This document shows, piece after piece, positions 15,422-23,465 of a DNA stretch of 31,851 bases. Source of the stretch: Streptomyces flavochromogenes (GTDB taxonomy: Bacteria; Actinomycetota; Actinomycetes; Streptomycetales; Streptomycetaceae); the NCBI RefSeq assembly GCF_000717595.1, contig NZ_JNZO01000049.1, positions 1 through 31,851 of the forward strand, read 5' to 3'. A program made the translations under genes and the position numbers. The notes beneath the pieces are model-generated. The model did no database searches and had not been told where the DNA came from. It saw only the letters and a program-made list of their open reading frames with translations. Every line of letters begins with the position of its first letter. Positions within the stretch are counted from its first letter, which is position 1.

Positions 15422-15521
15422 CGTGCCCCCACCTCAGCGATCGGGCACGGCCCGGAACCGCCCCTCGGGCCCCGCCTCCTCGCCGGATACCGGTCGATCG
15501 CCCCGATCTTGAAGTCGACCA

Positions 15522-15538
15522 ATCAACCGCGGGTTGAT
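15522..15538. promoter_or_regulatory. Palindromic operator, probably for the adjacent TetR
   Basis: ATCAACC-GCG-GGTTGAT has perfect seven-base arms. It lies in the 209-bp divergent gap between the TetR gene and the beta-helix gene, 29 bp upstream of the beta-helix -35 box. Confidence 0.65.
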
Positions 15539-15566
15539 CGATATTCGATCATTCGACACCTTTGCA

Positions 15567-15595
15567 TTGACTCGCTCATCGGCCACACCTAGCTT
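15567..15595 (+). promoter_or_regulatory. Predicted promoter of the secreted beta-helix gene
   Basis: TTGACT (15567-15572) and TAGCTT (15590-15595) are separated by exactly 17 bp, one of the best promoter matches in the window. The GAAAGGTG ribosome site and ATG 15631 follow. Confidence 0.7.
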
Positions 15596-15630
15596 CTGGC
15601 GTCACCAGACCTCGAGAAAGGTGTCGCGTC

Positions 15631-17139
15631 ATGACCATGGAGGCATTCCCGGGGCGGCGTGCGACGGTCGGTGGGCTCATCGCCGTCGCGCTCGCCCTCG
15701 CCGGCAGCGTCGCCCTCCCCACCGCGCCCGCCTCGGCCGCCGGGAGCACCACCTACGTGGACTGCTCGCGTCCGGACGCCGGCGACGGCAGCCAGGCCGC
15801 GCCGTTCAACAGCGTCGCCCAGGCCAACGGGAGGACGTACGCGGCCGGGGACACCCTCGCCTTCGCGTCCGGCACCACCTGCACCGGGTCCCTCGCCCCC
15901 AAGGGCAGTGGCACCGCCACCGCCCCCATCACGCTGACGAGGTACGGCACCGGCGCGCTGCCCGTGATCGACGGCGGCGGCGCTCCGGACGCCGTCTCCC
16001 TCACCGATCAGGACCACTGGCGGATCAGCGACCTGAAGCTGACCAACCCCGCCGCCTCCCTCGCCCGCCGTACCGGACTGCGGATCTCCGCGACCGACGG
16101 ACGGGCCCACCGCGGCTTCGACGTCGGTCACCTGGTCGTCGACCGGGTCGCCGGCCAGACGAGCAAGAACAGCCCGACCACCGAGGACTTCGTCCAGTCC
16201 GCCGGCATCGTCACGGGGGCGAGCGGCACCGCCTCGACCCTCCACGACGTCCACGTCCACCACAACGAGATCACCAACACCGGCGGGGGCGGCCTCAAGA
16301 TCAGGGTCGGCGCCATGGCGGTCAAGGGCTCCGGGGTCCTGATCGAGCACAACGTCGTCAAGGACGTCGGGGGCGACGGCATCATCGCCAGCTACGCCGA
16401 CGCGCCCATGATCCAGTACAACAACGCCTCCGGCGTCGGCAACGGCGTCTACCCCTTCTCCGGCGGCAACTTCGCCGGTATCTGGGTGCTCGGCGACCAC
16501 AACCCGACCATCCAGAAGAACGCCGTGTACGGCATCACCAGGATGTCCGTGGCCGACAGCCAGGCCTTCGACTGCGACTGGGGCAACACCGGCACCTGTC
16601 TGATCCAGTACAACTTCAGCCGCGACAACATCGGCGGTTTCTTCCTCGACTGCGACGGGTGCGGCACCATCGGCGGCGCCCAGCAGGTCATCCGCTACAA
16701 CATCTCCGAGAACGACTGCCGGATGAGCAGCGTCAGCGCGGGCCGGTCCGCGCTGCGCATGTACAACAACGTCCTCTACTGCACGGACCGGAAGTTCAGC
16801 ATCACGCTCCCCGACGAGAGCGTCGTCGAGAACAACATCTGGGTGGGCACCACCGACTCCCGGCTGCCGACGGCCGCGGGGATCTCCTGGCTCTGGAACG
16901 TCTTCCAGGGCGTGCCGAGGCCGACCGCGAACGGCATCGTGGGCGACCCGCACTTCGTGAACCCGGGCACGGGCGGCGAGTCGCTCGGCTCCGCCGACGG
17001 GTACAGGCTCCGCGCCACGTCGCCGGCGCTGAACAACGGCTCCGTGATCAGCGGCAGCGGGGGCCGCGACTACTGGGGCAACCCGGTCTCCGCGACCACC
17101 AAGCCGCACCGCGGCGCCTACAACGGCCCCGGGTTGTAG
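15631..17139 (+). CDS. Secreted right-handed beta-helix protein (possible polysaccharide lyase or hydrolase)
   Basis: This 502-residue protein starts at ATG 15631, with AAAGGTG eight bases upstream. The signal peptide (about 1-36) ends in PASAA. The mature protein opens with 'TTYVDCSRPDAGDGSQAAPFNS', typical of pectate-lyase-fold proteins. It then carries repeated parallel beta-helix turns rich in Asn, Gly and Val (for example 'GVLIEHNVVKDVGGDGIIASY', 'IQYNFSRDNIGGFFLDCDG'). Seven or more cysteines suggest disulfides. The C-terminus 'YWGNPVSATTKPHRGAYNG' matches the common end of choice-of-anchor-free bacterial beta-helix enzymes. No specific catalytic set was recognised, so the substrate (pectin, alginate, another uronide, or none) stays open. 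Confidence 0.82.
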   Translation: MTMEAFPGRRATVGGLIAVALALAGSVALPTAPASAAGSTTYVDCSRPDAGDGSQAAPFNSVAQANGRTYAAGDTLAFASGTTCTGSLAPKGSGTATAPITLTRYGTGALPVIDGGGAPDAVSLTDQDHWRISDLKLTNPAASLARRTGLRISATDGRAHRGFDVGHLVVDRVAGQTSKNSPTTEDFVQSAGIVTGASGTASTLHDVHVHHNEITNTGGGGLKIRVGAMAVKGSGVLIEHNVVKDVGGDGIIASYADAPMIQYNNASGVGNGVYPFSGGNFAGIWVLGDHNPTIQKNAVYGITRMSVADSQAFDCDWGNTGTCLIQYNFSRDNIGGFFLDCDGCGTIGGAQQVIRYNISENDCRMSSVSAGRSALRMYNNVLYCTDRKFSITLPDESVVENNIWVGTTDSRLPTAAGISWLWNVFQGVPRPTANGIVGDPHFVNPGTGGESLGSADGYRLRATSPALNNGSVISGSGGRDYWGNPVSATTKPHRGAYNGPGL

Positions 17140-17146
17140 CCCACTC

Positions 17147-17182
17147 GCACCCCCGGCGACCGGTGTCAGGCGCCGGGGGTGC
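17147..17182. terminator. Bidirectional hairpin terminator overlapping the M20 stop codon
   Basis: GCACCCCCGGCG (17147-17158) pairs perfectly with CGCCGGGGGTGC (17171-17182). The loop contains the stop codon of the convergent M20 gene. Confidence 0.8.
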
Positions 17183-18470
17183 TCGTCCTCGTCAGCCACG
17201 GAGCGGCGGCCGCGAGCAGGGCGGTCACGCCGAGCGGGATCGTCGGCCCGGGGACGGGGGCGAAGTGCGGCGAGTGGTTGGCGGGGACGGTGTCGGGGAG
17301 ACCGTCCTCCAGGAGCGAGCCGGGGTCGATGCCCGCGTAGAGGGCGGGGTCGGCGCCGCCGAAGTGCCAGAAGACGGAGGGGACGCCGAGCGCCGTGCCG
17401 AAGGTGCCGAAGTCCTCGCTTCCGGTGATGATCTGAGTGAGCGTGAAGACCCTTTCCGCTCCCAGGACTTCGGTCAGGGATTCCTGCACGACGGCGGTCG
17501 CCGCCGCGTCGTTGACGGTGACCGGGAAGGAGTTGAGCGGGCTGAACTCGGGCTCCTCGGGGGCGCCCGAGGCAACGGCCTCGGCCCGCACGATGCGCGT
17601 GACGGCGGCGAGGATCCGGTCCCGTACGGCCGGGGTCGTCGAGCGGACGTTGATCCACAGTTCGGCGGTGTCCGGGATGATGTTCTCCTTCGTCCCGGCG
17701 TGCAGCGAGCCGACGGTGACGACACCCGTCTGGGCGGGCCCGATCTCCCGGGAGACCACCGTCTGCAGCCGCATCACGACCGCCGCCGCGAGCACCACGG
17801 GGTCGACGGCCGTCTCCGGGGACGAGCCGTGGCCGCCCCGGCCGAAGAGGGTCACCCGGAAGTTGTCGGACGCCGCCATCACCGGTCCCGGCCGGGTCCC
17901 GAAGAAGCCGACCGGTGCGGGGGCCACGTGCTGGCCGAGGCAGACCTCGGCCTGCGGGAAGCGGTCGAGGAAGCCGTCCTCGATCATCGCGGGCGCGCCG
18001 CCGATCTCCTCGGCGGGCTGGAAGACGGCGACGACGGTGCCGTGCCAGGCCTCCCGGTGGGCGGCGAGCTGGGCGGTGGCGCCGAGCAGACAGGTGACGT
18101 GCATGTCGTGCCCGCAGGCGTGCATGACCGGCACCTCGTTGCCGTCGGGGTCGGTGCCGGTGGCGGTGGACGCGTACGGGAGTCCGGTCTCCTCCCTGAC
18201 GGGGAGGGCGTCCATGTCGGCGCGGAGCAGGACGACGGGGCCGGGGCCGTTGGCGAGGACGCCGACGACTCCGGTGCGTCCGACGCCCTCGGTGACCTCC
18301 CAGCCCTGGGCCCGCAGCTGCCCGGCGACGACACCGGCGGTGCGGAACTCCTGGAACGACAGCTCGGGGTGGGCGTGCAGGTCCTCGTAGAGGGCGAGCA
18401 GTGCGGGCAGCCGCGCGTCGAGCCCGGAGAGGAGCGGGGCGACGGGCGGGGCGACGGTCTCGACGGTCAT
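17166..18470 (-). CDS. M20D-family amidohydrolase
   Basis: This is a 434-residue zinc-type peptidase-fold hydrolase from ATG 18470. Metal-site motifs are visible: 'LLRADMDALPVREETGLPYAS' (81-101), 'HACGHDMH' (117-124) with C119 as the bridging ligand typical of the M20D subgroup, and 'PAEEIGGA' (152-159) with the catalytic glutamate pair. 'GRGGHGSSPETAVDP' marks the dimerisation insert. Relatives cleave N-acyl amino acids, hippurate or indole-acetyl amino acids. Its ATG overlaps the stop of the upstream MFS gene (ATGA), so the two are co-translated. The substrate is likely the molecule imported by that MFS protein, which cannot be named from sequence. Confidence 0.9.
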   Translation of the reverse strand: MTVETVAPPVAPLLSGLDARLPALLALYEDLHAHPELSFQEFRTAGVVAGQLRAQGWEVTEGVGRTGVVGVLANGPGPVVLLRADMDALPVREETGLPYASTATGTDPDGNEVPVMHACGHDMHVTCLLGATAQLAAHREAWHGTVVAVFQPAEEIGGAPAMIEDGFLDRFPQAEVCLGQHVAPAPVGFFGTRPGPVMAASDNFRVTLFGRGGHGSSPETAVDPVVLAAAVVMRLQTVVSREIGPAQTGVVTVGSLHAGTKENIIPDTAELWINVRSTTPAVRDRILAAVTRIVRAEAVASGAPEEPEFSPLNSFPVTVNDAAATAVVQESLTEVLGAERVFTLTQIITGSEDFGTFGTALGVPSVFWHFGGADPALYAGIDPGSLLEDGLPDTVPANHSPHFAPVPGPTIPLGVTALLAAAAPWLTRTSTPGA

Positions 18471-19759
18471 GCGGAGTCCTTTGCGGTGCGGAGGGAGGTG
18501 TACGCCGGCGGTTCGTCGGCGGCGGCGCGGAAGGCGGCCGCGTCCTGTGGGGTGAGGCAGGCCATGACGGCGGCGATCAGCGCGCCGAGGACGAGGAAGC
18601 CGAAGGCGACCTGGAAGGAGAAGGCGTCGGCGAGGGCGCCCATGACGGGCGGGGCGACCATTCCGGCGACCTGACCGCCGAAGATGACGACGGCGCTGCC
18701 CACGCCCACGTACGCCGGGGAGAGACCGGCGAGGGGGACGGCGAAGATCGGCATGTACGCGAGGGAGGCGGCGAAGACGGCGACGGTGCCGAAGAGGACG
18801 AAGCCGAGGACGGACGGCGCGTTCGCCATGAGGAGGAGGGCGACGGCCGCGACGGCCATGCCGGGGACGATGATCCTGCGGTGGTGGCCGCCGAGCCGGT
18901 CGGCGAGCCGTCCGCCGAGGAAGGTGGCGAGCGCGGCGCCGAGCGCGGGGACGGCGATGAGGGCTCCGGCGGAGGTGAGGGAGACGCCGTGTTCCTCGCT
19001 GAGATACGACGGGACCCAGGTGTTGAGGCCCCAGACGATGGTGTTGTAGCCGAACATCATGAGGGCGAAGCGCCACAGGACACCCTTGCGCAGGACCGCG
19101 CGGAGGGCGGGACGGGCGGTCTCCCCGACGGTGTCCTCGGCGCTCTCCGTGCGGGGCAGCGGGGCCGGGAGCCAGAGGCGTACGGCGACGAGGGCGAGGA
19201 CGCCGAGTGCGGCGGTCGACCAGAAGGCCGAGCGCCAGCCGAAGACGGCGACGAGCGGGGCGACGGCCAGCGGGGTGATGACGGCGGCGAGCGCGTTGGA
19301 GCTCATGACCGTGCCGTTGGCGCTCATGCGTTCCTCGGGCCGGGTGCGCTCGACCAGGACCTTCATGGCGGCCGGCGGGAAGATCCCCTCGGCCGCGCCG
19401 AAGGCGAAGCGCAGGGCGAGCAGCACGGCGAAGGACCAGGCGAAGCCGGTGAGGGCGGTGAAGACCGACCAGGTCAGCAGCGCCCAGAGGGTCACCCGCC
19501 GGCCGCCGAAACGGTCGGCGAGCAGGCCGCCGGGGATCTGGCAGAGGGCGTAGGCGAGGAAGAAGGCCGAGACGACGAGACCCTGCCGGGTGCGGTCGAG
19601 GTCGAACTCGGCGCCGAGGGAGGGCAGGACGAGGTTGATCACGAGCCGGTCCGCGTAGTCGACCAGCCAGGCCGCGAAGAGCAGGACGACCGTGACACGG
19701 ACGGTTCCGCGGTGCGCGGACGGCGCCGCCGGGGACGCGGGAAGGGGCGGAGCAGGCAC
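18467..19759 (-). CDS. MFS transporter (anion:cation symporter-like)
   Basis: This is a 430-residue protein from GTG 19759, with GAGAGGAG a few bases upstream. Twelve hydrophobic segments are apparent. 'WLVDYADRLVINLVLPSLGAEFDLDRTRQG' in helix 1 and the loop 'GGLLADRFGGRRV' are hallmarks of the ACS group, which carries organic acids and acylated amino acids. It overlaps the M20 amidohydrolase start by four bases. Together with the divergent Lrp-type regulator 63 bp upstream this forms an uptake-and-hydrolysis unit. Much longer frames reading upstream of this start run through the regulator on the opposite strand and are not genes. Confidence 0.9.
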   Translation of the reverse strand: MPAPPLPASPAAPSAHRGTVRVTVVLLFAAWLVDYADRLVINLVLPSLGAEFDLDRTRQGLVVSAFFLAYALCQIPGGLLADRFGGRRVTLWALLTWSVFTALTGFAWSFAVLLALRFAFGAAEGIFPPAAMKVLVERTRPEERMSANGTVMSSNALAAVITPLAVAPLVAVFGWRSAFWSTAALGVLALVAVRLWLPAPLPRTESAEDTVGETARPALRAVLRKGVLWRFALMMFGYNTIVWGLNTWVPSYLSEEHGVSLTSAGALIAVPALGAALATFLGGRLADRLGGHHRRIIVPGMAVAAVALLLMANAPSVLGFVLFGTVAVFAASLAYMPIFAVPLAGLSPAYVGVGSAVVIFGGQVAGMVAPPVMGALADAFSFQVAFGFLVLGALIAAVMACLTPQDAAAFRAAADEPPAYTSLRTAKDSA

Positions 19760-19809
19760 GGTACTCCTCTCACCGGTGGCCGAATCTGGTGGTCGGCCGG
19801 AAGTGCCCC

Positions 19810-19815
19810 TACGAT
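19810..19815 (+). promoter_or_regulatory. Probable -10 box for a leaderless Lrp-type transcript
   Basis: TACGAT is followed seven bases later by the GTG start at 19823, and no ribosome site lies between. It is the same hexamer and spacing seen ahead of the ArsR gene. The 63-bp divergent gap also holds the MFS promoter. Confidence 0.45.
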
Positions 19816-19822
19816 CCGGTCC

Positions 19823-20914
19823 GTGAGCGAGATCCCTTCCGAATCGCCGGAAAGCATCAGAGGAGGCCTCTCCGGGCCGGATTCCGGTACGGCGAGTGCC
19901 GTCGCCGGCTTCTCCGAGCTGGATCTGGCACTGATCGACGCGCTGCAGGCGGCCCCCAGGGCCCCGTGGACCCGGATCGGCCAGGCGCTCGGCGTGAACG
20001 CGACGACGGCCGCCCGCCGCTTCGAACGGCTCCGCGCCGAGGGGCTCGCCTGGGTCACCGCGTACGACGCGGCGAAGACGGCCACGGTCGCCTATGTGGA
20101 GGTGCGGTGCCGGCCGCGCGCCTTCGACCGGGTGAGCGCGGCGGTGACGGCGCTGCCCTGGGTGTTCAGCGTCGACGAGACGGCCGGGGACTTCGACCTG
20201 TTCCTCTCCGTCGCCGCCCCGGACCTGCCGTCCCTGGGGCGCGCGGTGCACCGGGGAATCGGCGGACTGCGCGGGGTCCGCTCGACCCGGACCCGGCTGG
20301 GCATCACGCTGTACGGAGAAGGGCGCGACTGGCGGATGCGGGCGATGAACCCCGCCGAACGCGCCGGCCTCGGCGGGGCGCCGACCGTCCGGCCACGCAC
20401 CTACAGCACCCATCTCCACGAGCGGCCGTCGCCGCAGGACCAGGCGCTGCTCACCGCGCTCGGCGCCGACGGGCGGCTCGGGTACGGGGAGTTGGGCGCG
20501 CTCACCGGCATGAGCGAGCACACGGCGCGGCGCCGGCTCCAGCGGATGATCCGCGAAGGGGACATCACCCTGCGCTGCGACCTGGCGCACCCGATGGCGG
20601 GGCTCTCCACGATGGTGGTCTACCGGACGTCGGTGCCGCACGCCCTCCTGGAGCAGACGGGGAACGCCCTCGCCCGGCTGGAGCAGGTGCGGATGTGCGT
20701 GTCGGTGAGCGGCCCGTACAACCTGCTCGTCCTCGTCTGGCTGCACGGTCTGGGTGCGGTGGACCCCTTCGAGGCGCTGCTCGCGGAGCGTTTCCCGGCC
20801 CTGGAGGTACGGGACCGGACGGTGGCCCTGCACTCCCCGAAGCGGATGAGCTGGCTCCTCGACGAGCACGGGCGGGCCACGGGCAGGGTCCCGCTGGGGC
20901 TGCCCGGGCACTGA
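19823..20914 (+). CDS. Double-length Lrp/AsnC-family regulator
   Basis: This is a 363-residue protein from GTG 19823. Two Lrp-like units lie in tandem. The first helix-turn-helix 'ELDLALIDALQAAPRAPWTRIGQ'-type segment (about 32-75) is followed by a RAM-like sensor domain (about 83-165). A second helix-turn-helix around 200-240 ('QDQALLTALGADGRLGYGEL') is followed by a second sensor domain to about 345. Ordinary Lrp proteins are half this size, so this is a covalent dimer-like fusion, a form frequent in actinomycetes. It is divergent from the MFS-M20 pair and very probably senses their substrate. Confidence 0.88.
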   Translation: MSEIPSESPESIRGGLSGPDSGTASAVAGFSELDLALIDALQAAPRAPWTRIGQALGVNATTAARRFERLRAEGLAWVTAYDAAKTATVAYVEVRCRPRAFDRVSAAVTALPWVFSVDETAGDFDLFLSVAAPDLPSLGRAVHRGIGGLRGVRSTRTRLGITLYGEGRDWRMRAMNPAERAGLGGAPTVRPRTYSTHLHERPSPQDQALLTALGADGRLGYGELGALTGMSEHTARRRLQRMIREGDITLRCDLAHPMAGLSTMVVYRTSVPHALLEQTGNALARLEQVRMCVSVSGPYNLLVLVWLHGLGAVDPFEALLAERFPALEVRDRTVALHSPKRMSWLLDEHGRATGRVPLGLPGH

Positions 20915-20930
20915 GGAGCCGGGGCAGGGA

Positions 20931-21010
20931 GGTGCCACGGCGCGCCGTCGCTCCCGTTTGGACCCGGTCGGGGGTGGGGCCGGGGGGAGACGGCGGTGCG
21001 CCGTGGCACC
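20931..21010. terminator. Long hairpin between convergent regulators
   Basis: GGTGCCACGGCGCGCCGTC (20931-20949) pairs with the stretch at 20989-21010, which is its reverse complement with a three-base insertion (GGT). The loop is about 39 nt and G-rich. It separates the Lrp-type and LysR genes. Confidence 0.7.
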
Positions 21011-21028
21011 GGTCTGTGAGGTGGGGCG

Positions 21029-22042
21029 TTACGAGGCGATGCTCGGGTCCGGGTCGAGGGCCGGGGCCGGGTCGCCGAGCACGTCGACCGGGCTCGCCGG
21101 GCCGGGCTCGCCGGGGAGGACCGCGCAGGAGAGGGCGGTCGCCTGGCGGAGGGTCTCCGTCAGGTTCTGCCAGTCGAGGGCGGGCCGGGTGTCGGGGCGG
21201 CCGAGGACGAGGGAGGCGTTCCAGCGCATCCGGGGCACGCCGGGGAGCGGGCGCAGCCCCCCGGCCTCCTGGTGGGAGGCGGCGAGGGCCATGGGGAGCA
21301 TGGCGCAGCCGAGGCCGGACTGGGCGGCGGCGCGGACGCCCGCCATGGAGCCGAGTTCGTGTATCTCGGGCGGGCTGTCGCAGCGCAGTCGGAGGAATTC
21401 GGGGAGCCAGCGCTGGGAGGGACAGTCCGGGTCGGCGATGACGACCTGTCGGCCGAGGTTGCCGCGTCGGTGGCCGACGCTGGTGACGGGGATGAACTCG
21501 ACTTCCTGGAGGCGCACTTCGGTCAGTTCGTCGGAGCGTTCGGTGTGCAGCTGGTCGGCGAGCTGGACGGCCGGGTCCTCGGCGTCGACGACGGTGAGGA
21601 CGAGGGCGCCGTCGATCGCGCCGGCCCGGAAGGCGTCGTGGACCTCGGCGGTTCCCATGACCCGCAGGGCGAGTTGGACGCCGGAGAGGAGCCGCCGCCC
21701 GATGTGGGTGACGCGGGCGAGCTGCTGTCCGTACGCGAGGGCGGGGACGATGCCCACGGTCAGCCGTGGCGGGTTGGCCGCGGGCCTGCGCAGGGCGGTC
21801 TCCATCTCACCGACGAGGGTGAGGATCTGGCGGGCGTAGTCGCACAGGACGGTACCGGCGTGGGTGAGCCGGACGCCGCTGGGGAGCCGTTCGAAGACGG
21901 GCTCGCCGACCTGCCTCTCCAGGGCACGCATCTGTGCCGTGACGCTGGACTGCGAGTACCCGAGGCGTCGCGCCGCCTGGGTGAACGACCCGGTCAAGGT
22001 CACCTCCCGGAAGGTCCGAAGGGTTCTTGCGTCGATGTCCAC
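21029..22042 (-). CDS. LysR-family regulator
   Basis: This is a 337-residue protein from GTG 22042, with AGGGGGG eight bases upstream. The N-terminal winged helix 'TGSFTQAARRLGYSQSSVTAQMRALERQVGEPVF' is a textbook LysR DNA-binding domain. The LysR substrate-binding core follows from about 90, with 'GLGCAMLPMALA' near its end. About 35 extra residues at the C-terminus are rich in Pro and Asp. It is in the same direction as the AhpD-like gene but separated by a terminator, so its target is unclear. It could act on distant genes. Confidence 0.88.
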   Translation of the reverse strand: MDIDARTLRTFREVTLTGSFTQAARRLGYSQSSVTAQMRALERQVGEPVFERLPSGVRLTHAGTVLCDYARQILTLVGEMETALRRPAANPPRLTVGIVPALAYGQQLARVTHIGRRLLSGVQLALRVMGTAEVHDAFRAGAIDGALVLTVVDAEDPAVQLADQLHTERSDELTEVRLQEVEFIPVTSVGHRRGNLGRQVVIADPDCPSQRWLPEFLRLRCDSPPEIHELGSMAGVRAAAQSGLGCAMLPMALAASHQEAGGLRPLPGVPRMRWNASLVLGRPDTRPALDWQNLTETLRQATALSCAVLPGEPGPASPVDVLGDPAPALDPDPSIAS

Positions 22043-22055
22043 GTGAAATTCCCCC

Positions 22056-22073
22056 CTGCCGCGCAGGCGGCAG
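22056..22073 (-). promoter_or_regulatory. Small hairpin abutting the LysR ribosome site
   Basis: CTGCCGC (22056-22062) and GCGGCAG (22067-22073) pair with a four-base loop directly upstream of the AGGGGGG ribosome site. It might modulate translation. Chance is possible in such GC-rich DNA. Confidence 0.3.
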
Positions 22074-22138
22074 TTCCTCGCACCAGGTGGTTGGTCGTCC
22101 ACCCGCTTCGATCGCCCCAGTCGGTTGTCACACAAGCC

Positions 22139-22178
22139 GCAGGGGTGCCGGACGCCCCTTCGCGCCCGGCACCCCTGC
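22139..22178 (-). terminator. Hairpin terminator downstream of the AhpD-like gene
   Basis: GCAGGGGTGCCGG (22139-22151) pairs perfectly with CCGGCACCCCTGC (22166-22178) around a 14-nt loop. It starts 16 bp beyond the stop codon. Confidence 0.8.
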
Positions 22179-22193
22179 TCGGCCGCGAAGACT

Positions 22194-22742
22194 CTACTCG
22201 GCGAGCTGGGCCGGGACCAACGGAAAGTCCAAGTCCGGCTGCGCAACGTGATTGAAGAAGTTCGACAGCACGTTGAGCGCGACGTGGCCGACGATCTCCG
22301 CGATCTCGGCGTCGGTCACGCCGGCGGCGCGGGCGTCGACGAGGGACGCGTCGGTGACGCGGCCGCCGGTGGCCATGACGGCGCCGGCGAAGCGCAGCAC
22401 CTGGTCCATGTGCGGGTCGCCGGAGTCGGTGCCGTGGCGGGTGTCGAGCAGCTCCTGCTCGCTCAGGCCGACCTTGCCGCCGCGCAGGGTGTGCGCGGAG
22501 ACGCAGTACGTGCAGTCGTTGTGCTGCGCGATGAAGAGCGCGAGCTGCTCGCGCTGCCGGGCGCTGAAGCTGCCGCCGACGAGGGCCTCGCGCATGGCGA
22601 GGTAACCGCGGAGGGCGGCGGGGCCGTTGGCCAGGGCGGCGTACAGGTTGGGCAGCTTGCCGAGCTGCTTGAGGGTGCCTTCGAGCAGCTCGCGCTGCTC
22701 CTCGTCGGCGGTCTCTACGGTCAGTTGGGGCAGGCGGGGCAT
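22194..22742 (-). CDS. AhpD/carboxymuconolactone-decarboxylase-like peroxidase-related protein
   Basis: This is a 182-residue protein from ATG 22742, with AAGGAGAG upstream. The alpha-helical CMD/AhpD domain holds the redox motif C77-T-Y-C80 followed by H84 ('HNDCTYCVSAH'). This is the E-x-C-x-x-C-x-x-x-H core of AhpD-like alkylhydroperoxidases. 'LFIAQHNDCTYC' and 'VGHVALNVLSNFFNHVAQ' match the family of peroxidase-related enzymes seen in stress operons. It probably uses the cysteine pair to reduce peroxides or electrophiles. A TetR gene is divergent, and a large inverted repeat lies between them, so induction by an electrophile or oxidant is likely. Confidence 0.9.
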   Translation of the reverse strand: MPRLPQLTVETADEEQRELLEGTLKQLGKLPNLYAALANGPAALRGYLAMREALVGGSFSARQREQLALFIAQHNDCTYCVSAHTLRGGKVGLSEQELLDTRHGTDSGDPHMDQVLRFAGAVMATGGRVTDASLVDARAAGVTDAEIAEIVGHVALNVLSNFFNHVAQPDLDFPLVPAQLAE

Positions 22743-22767
22743 GGAGCTCTCCTTGAGCCGGACCAAG

Positions 22768-22811
22768 ACGGAACTGATCGGTACCATCGAGACGGTACCG
22801 ATCGGTTCCGT
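22768..22811. promoter_or_regulatory. 44-bp near-perfect inverted repeat, probable TetR operator
   Basis: The 18-base left arm (22768-22785) and right arm (22794-22811) are complementary at 17 of 18 positions, with core GATCGGTACC/GGTACCGATC and an 8-bp spacer. It lies between the AhpD-like and TetR genes and can control both. A further half-site GGTACCG occurs at 22874-22880, just before the TetR start. Confidence 0.8.
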
Positions 22812-22886
22812 CTGGCGCAACGGGAGGCAACCACTCCCCTTTTGCTTGCAGGATCACCTATACGGCACCGAGTGGTACCGTCTGGT

Positions 22887-23465
22887 ATGGCCACGAACGC
22901 GAAAGAACGGCTCCTCAGCGCGGCGGAGCGTCTGTTCTACGAAGAGGGGATCCGGGCCGTCGGCATCGAGCGGATCCTGTCCGAGTCCGGAGTGGGCCGC
23001 GCCTCCTTCTACCGCCATTTCCCCAGCAAGGACGATGTCGTCGTCGAGGTGCTGCGGCGCCGGGACGGCATGTGGCGCGCCTGGCTGGACGGACGGATCG
23101 CGGTGAGCGAGCGCTCCCCCGAGGAACTGCCGCTGGCACTCTTCGACGGCCTCGCGGAACGCTTCGCCGCGGCCTCCTTCCGCGGCTGCGCCTTCATCAA
23201 CACGATGGTCGAGACAGCCGATCCGGACAGCCCGGCCCACCATGTGGCGGCCGAGCACAAGGAGAAGGTCATCGCGGTCCTGGACCGCCTGCTCGCCGAG
23301 GGCGGCTACCGCGACCACGAGGCCCTGGCCCGCCAGCTGGCCCTGCTCGGCGACGGAGCGATCGTGACGGCCCTCCGCGAGGGCACGCCGGAGGCGGCGG
23401 TACGGGCCAGGGGCGTCGCGGAGATCCTGCTCCGGACGGCGGAGAGGGAGACGGCGCGGGTGTAG
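22887..23465 (+). CDS. TetR-family repressor
   Basis: This is a 192-residue protein from ATG 22887. The helix-turn-helix 'GIERILSESGVGRASFYRHFPSKDDVVVEVL' is canonical. The ligand domain has 'RGCAFINTMVETAD', a cysteine-bearing segment typical of the TetR subgroup with a TetR_C domain next to CMD-family oxidoreductases. No clear ribosome site precedes the ATG. The GGTACC half-site just upstream suggests autoregulation. It is the natural candidate to bind the 44-bp palindrome and repress the AhpD-like gene. Confidence 0.9.
   Translation: MATNAKERLLSAAERLFYEEGIRAVGIERILSESGVGRASFYRHFPSKDDVVVEVLRRRDGMWRAWLDGRIAVSERSPEELPLALFDGLAERFAAASFRGCAFINTMVETADPDSPAHHVAAEHKEKVIAVLDRLLAEGGYRDHEALARQLALLGDGAIVTALREGTPEAAVRARGVAEILLRTAERETARV

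Noticed and set aside
18401..19822. N-terminal extension of the Lrp-type frame upstream of GTG 19823
   Set aside because: The extension runs antisense to the MFS gene and lacks domains; the 19823 start follows a -10 box directly.
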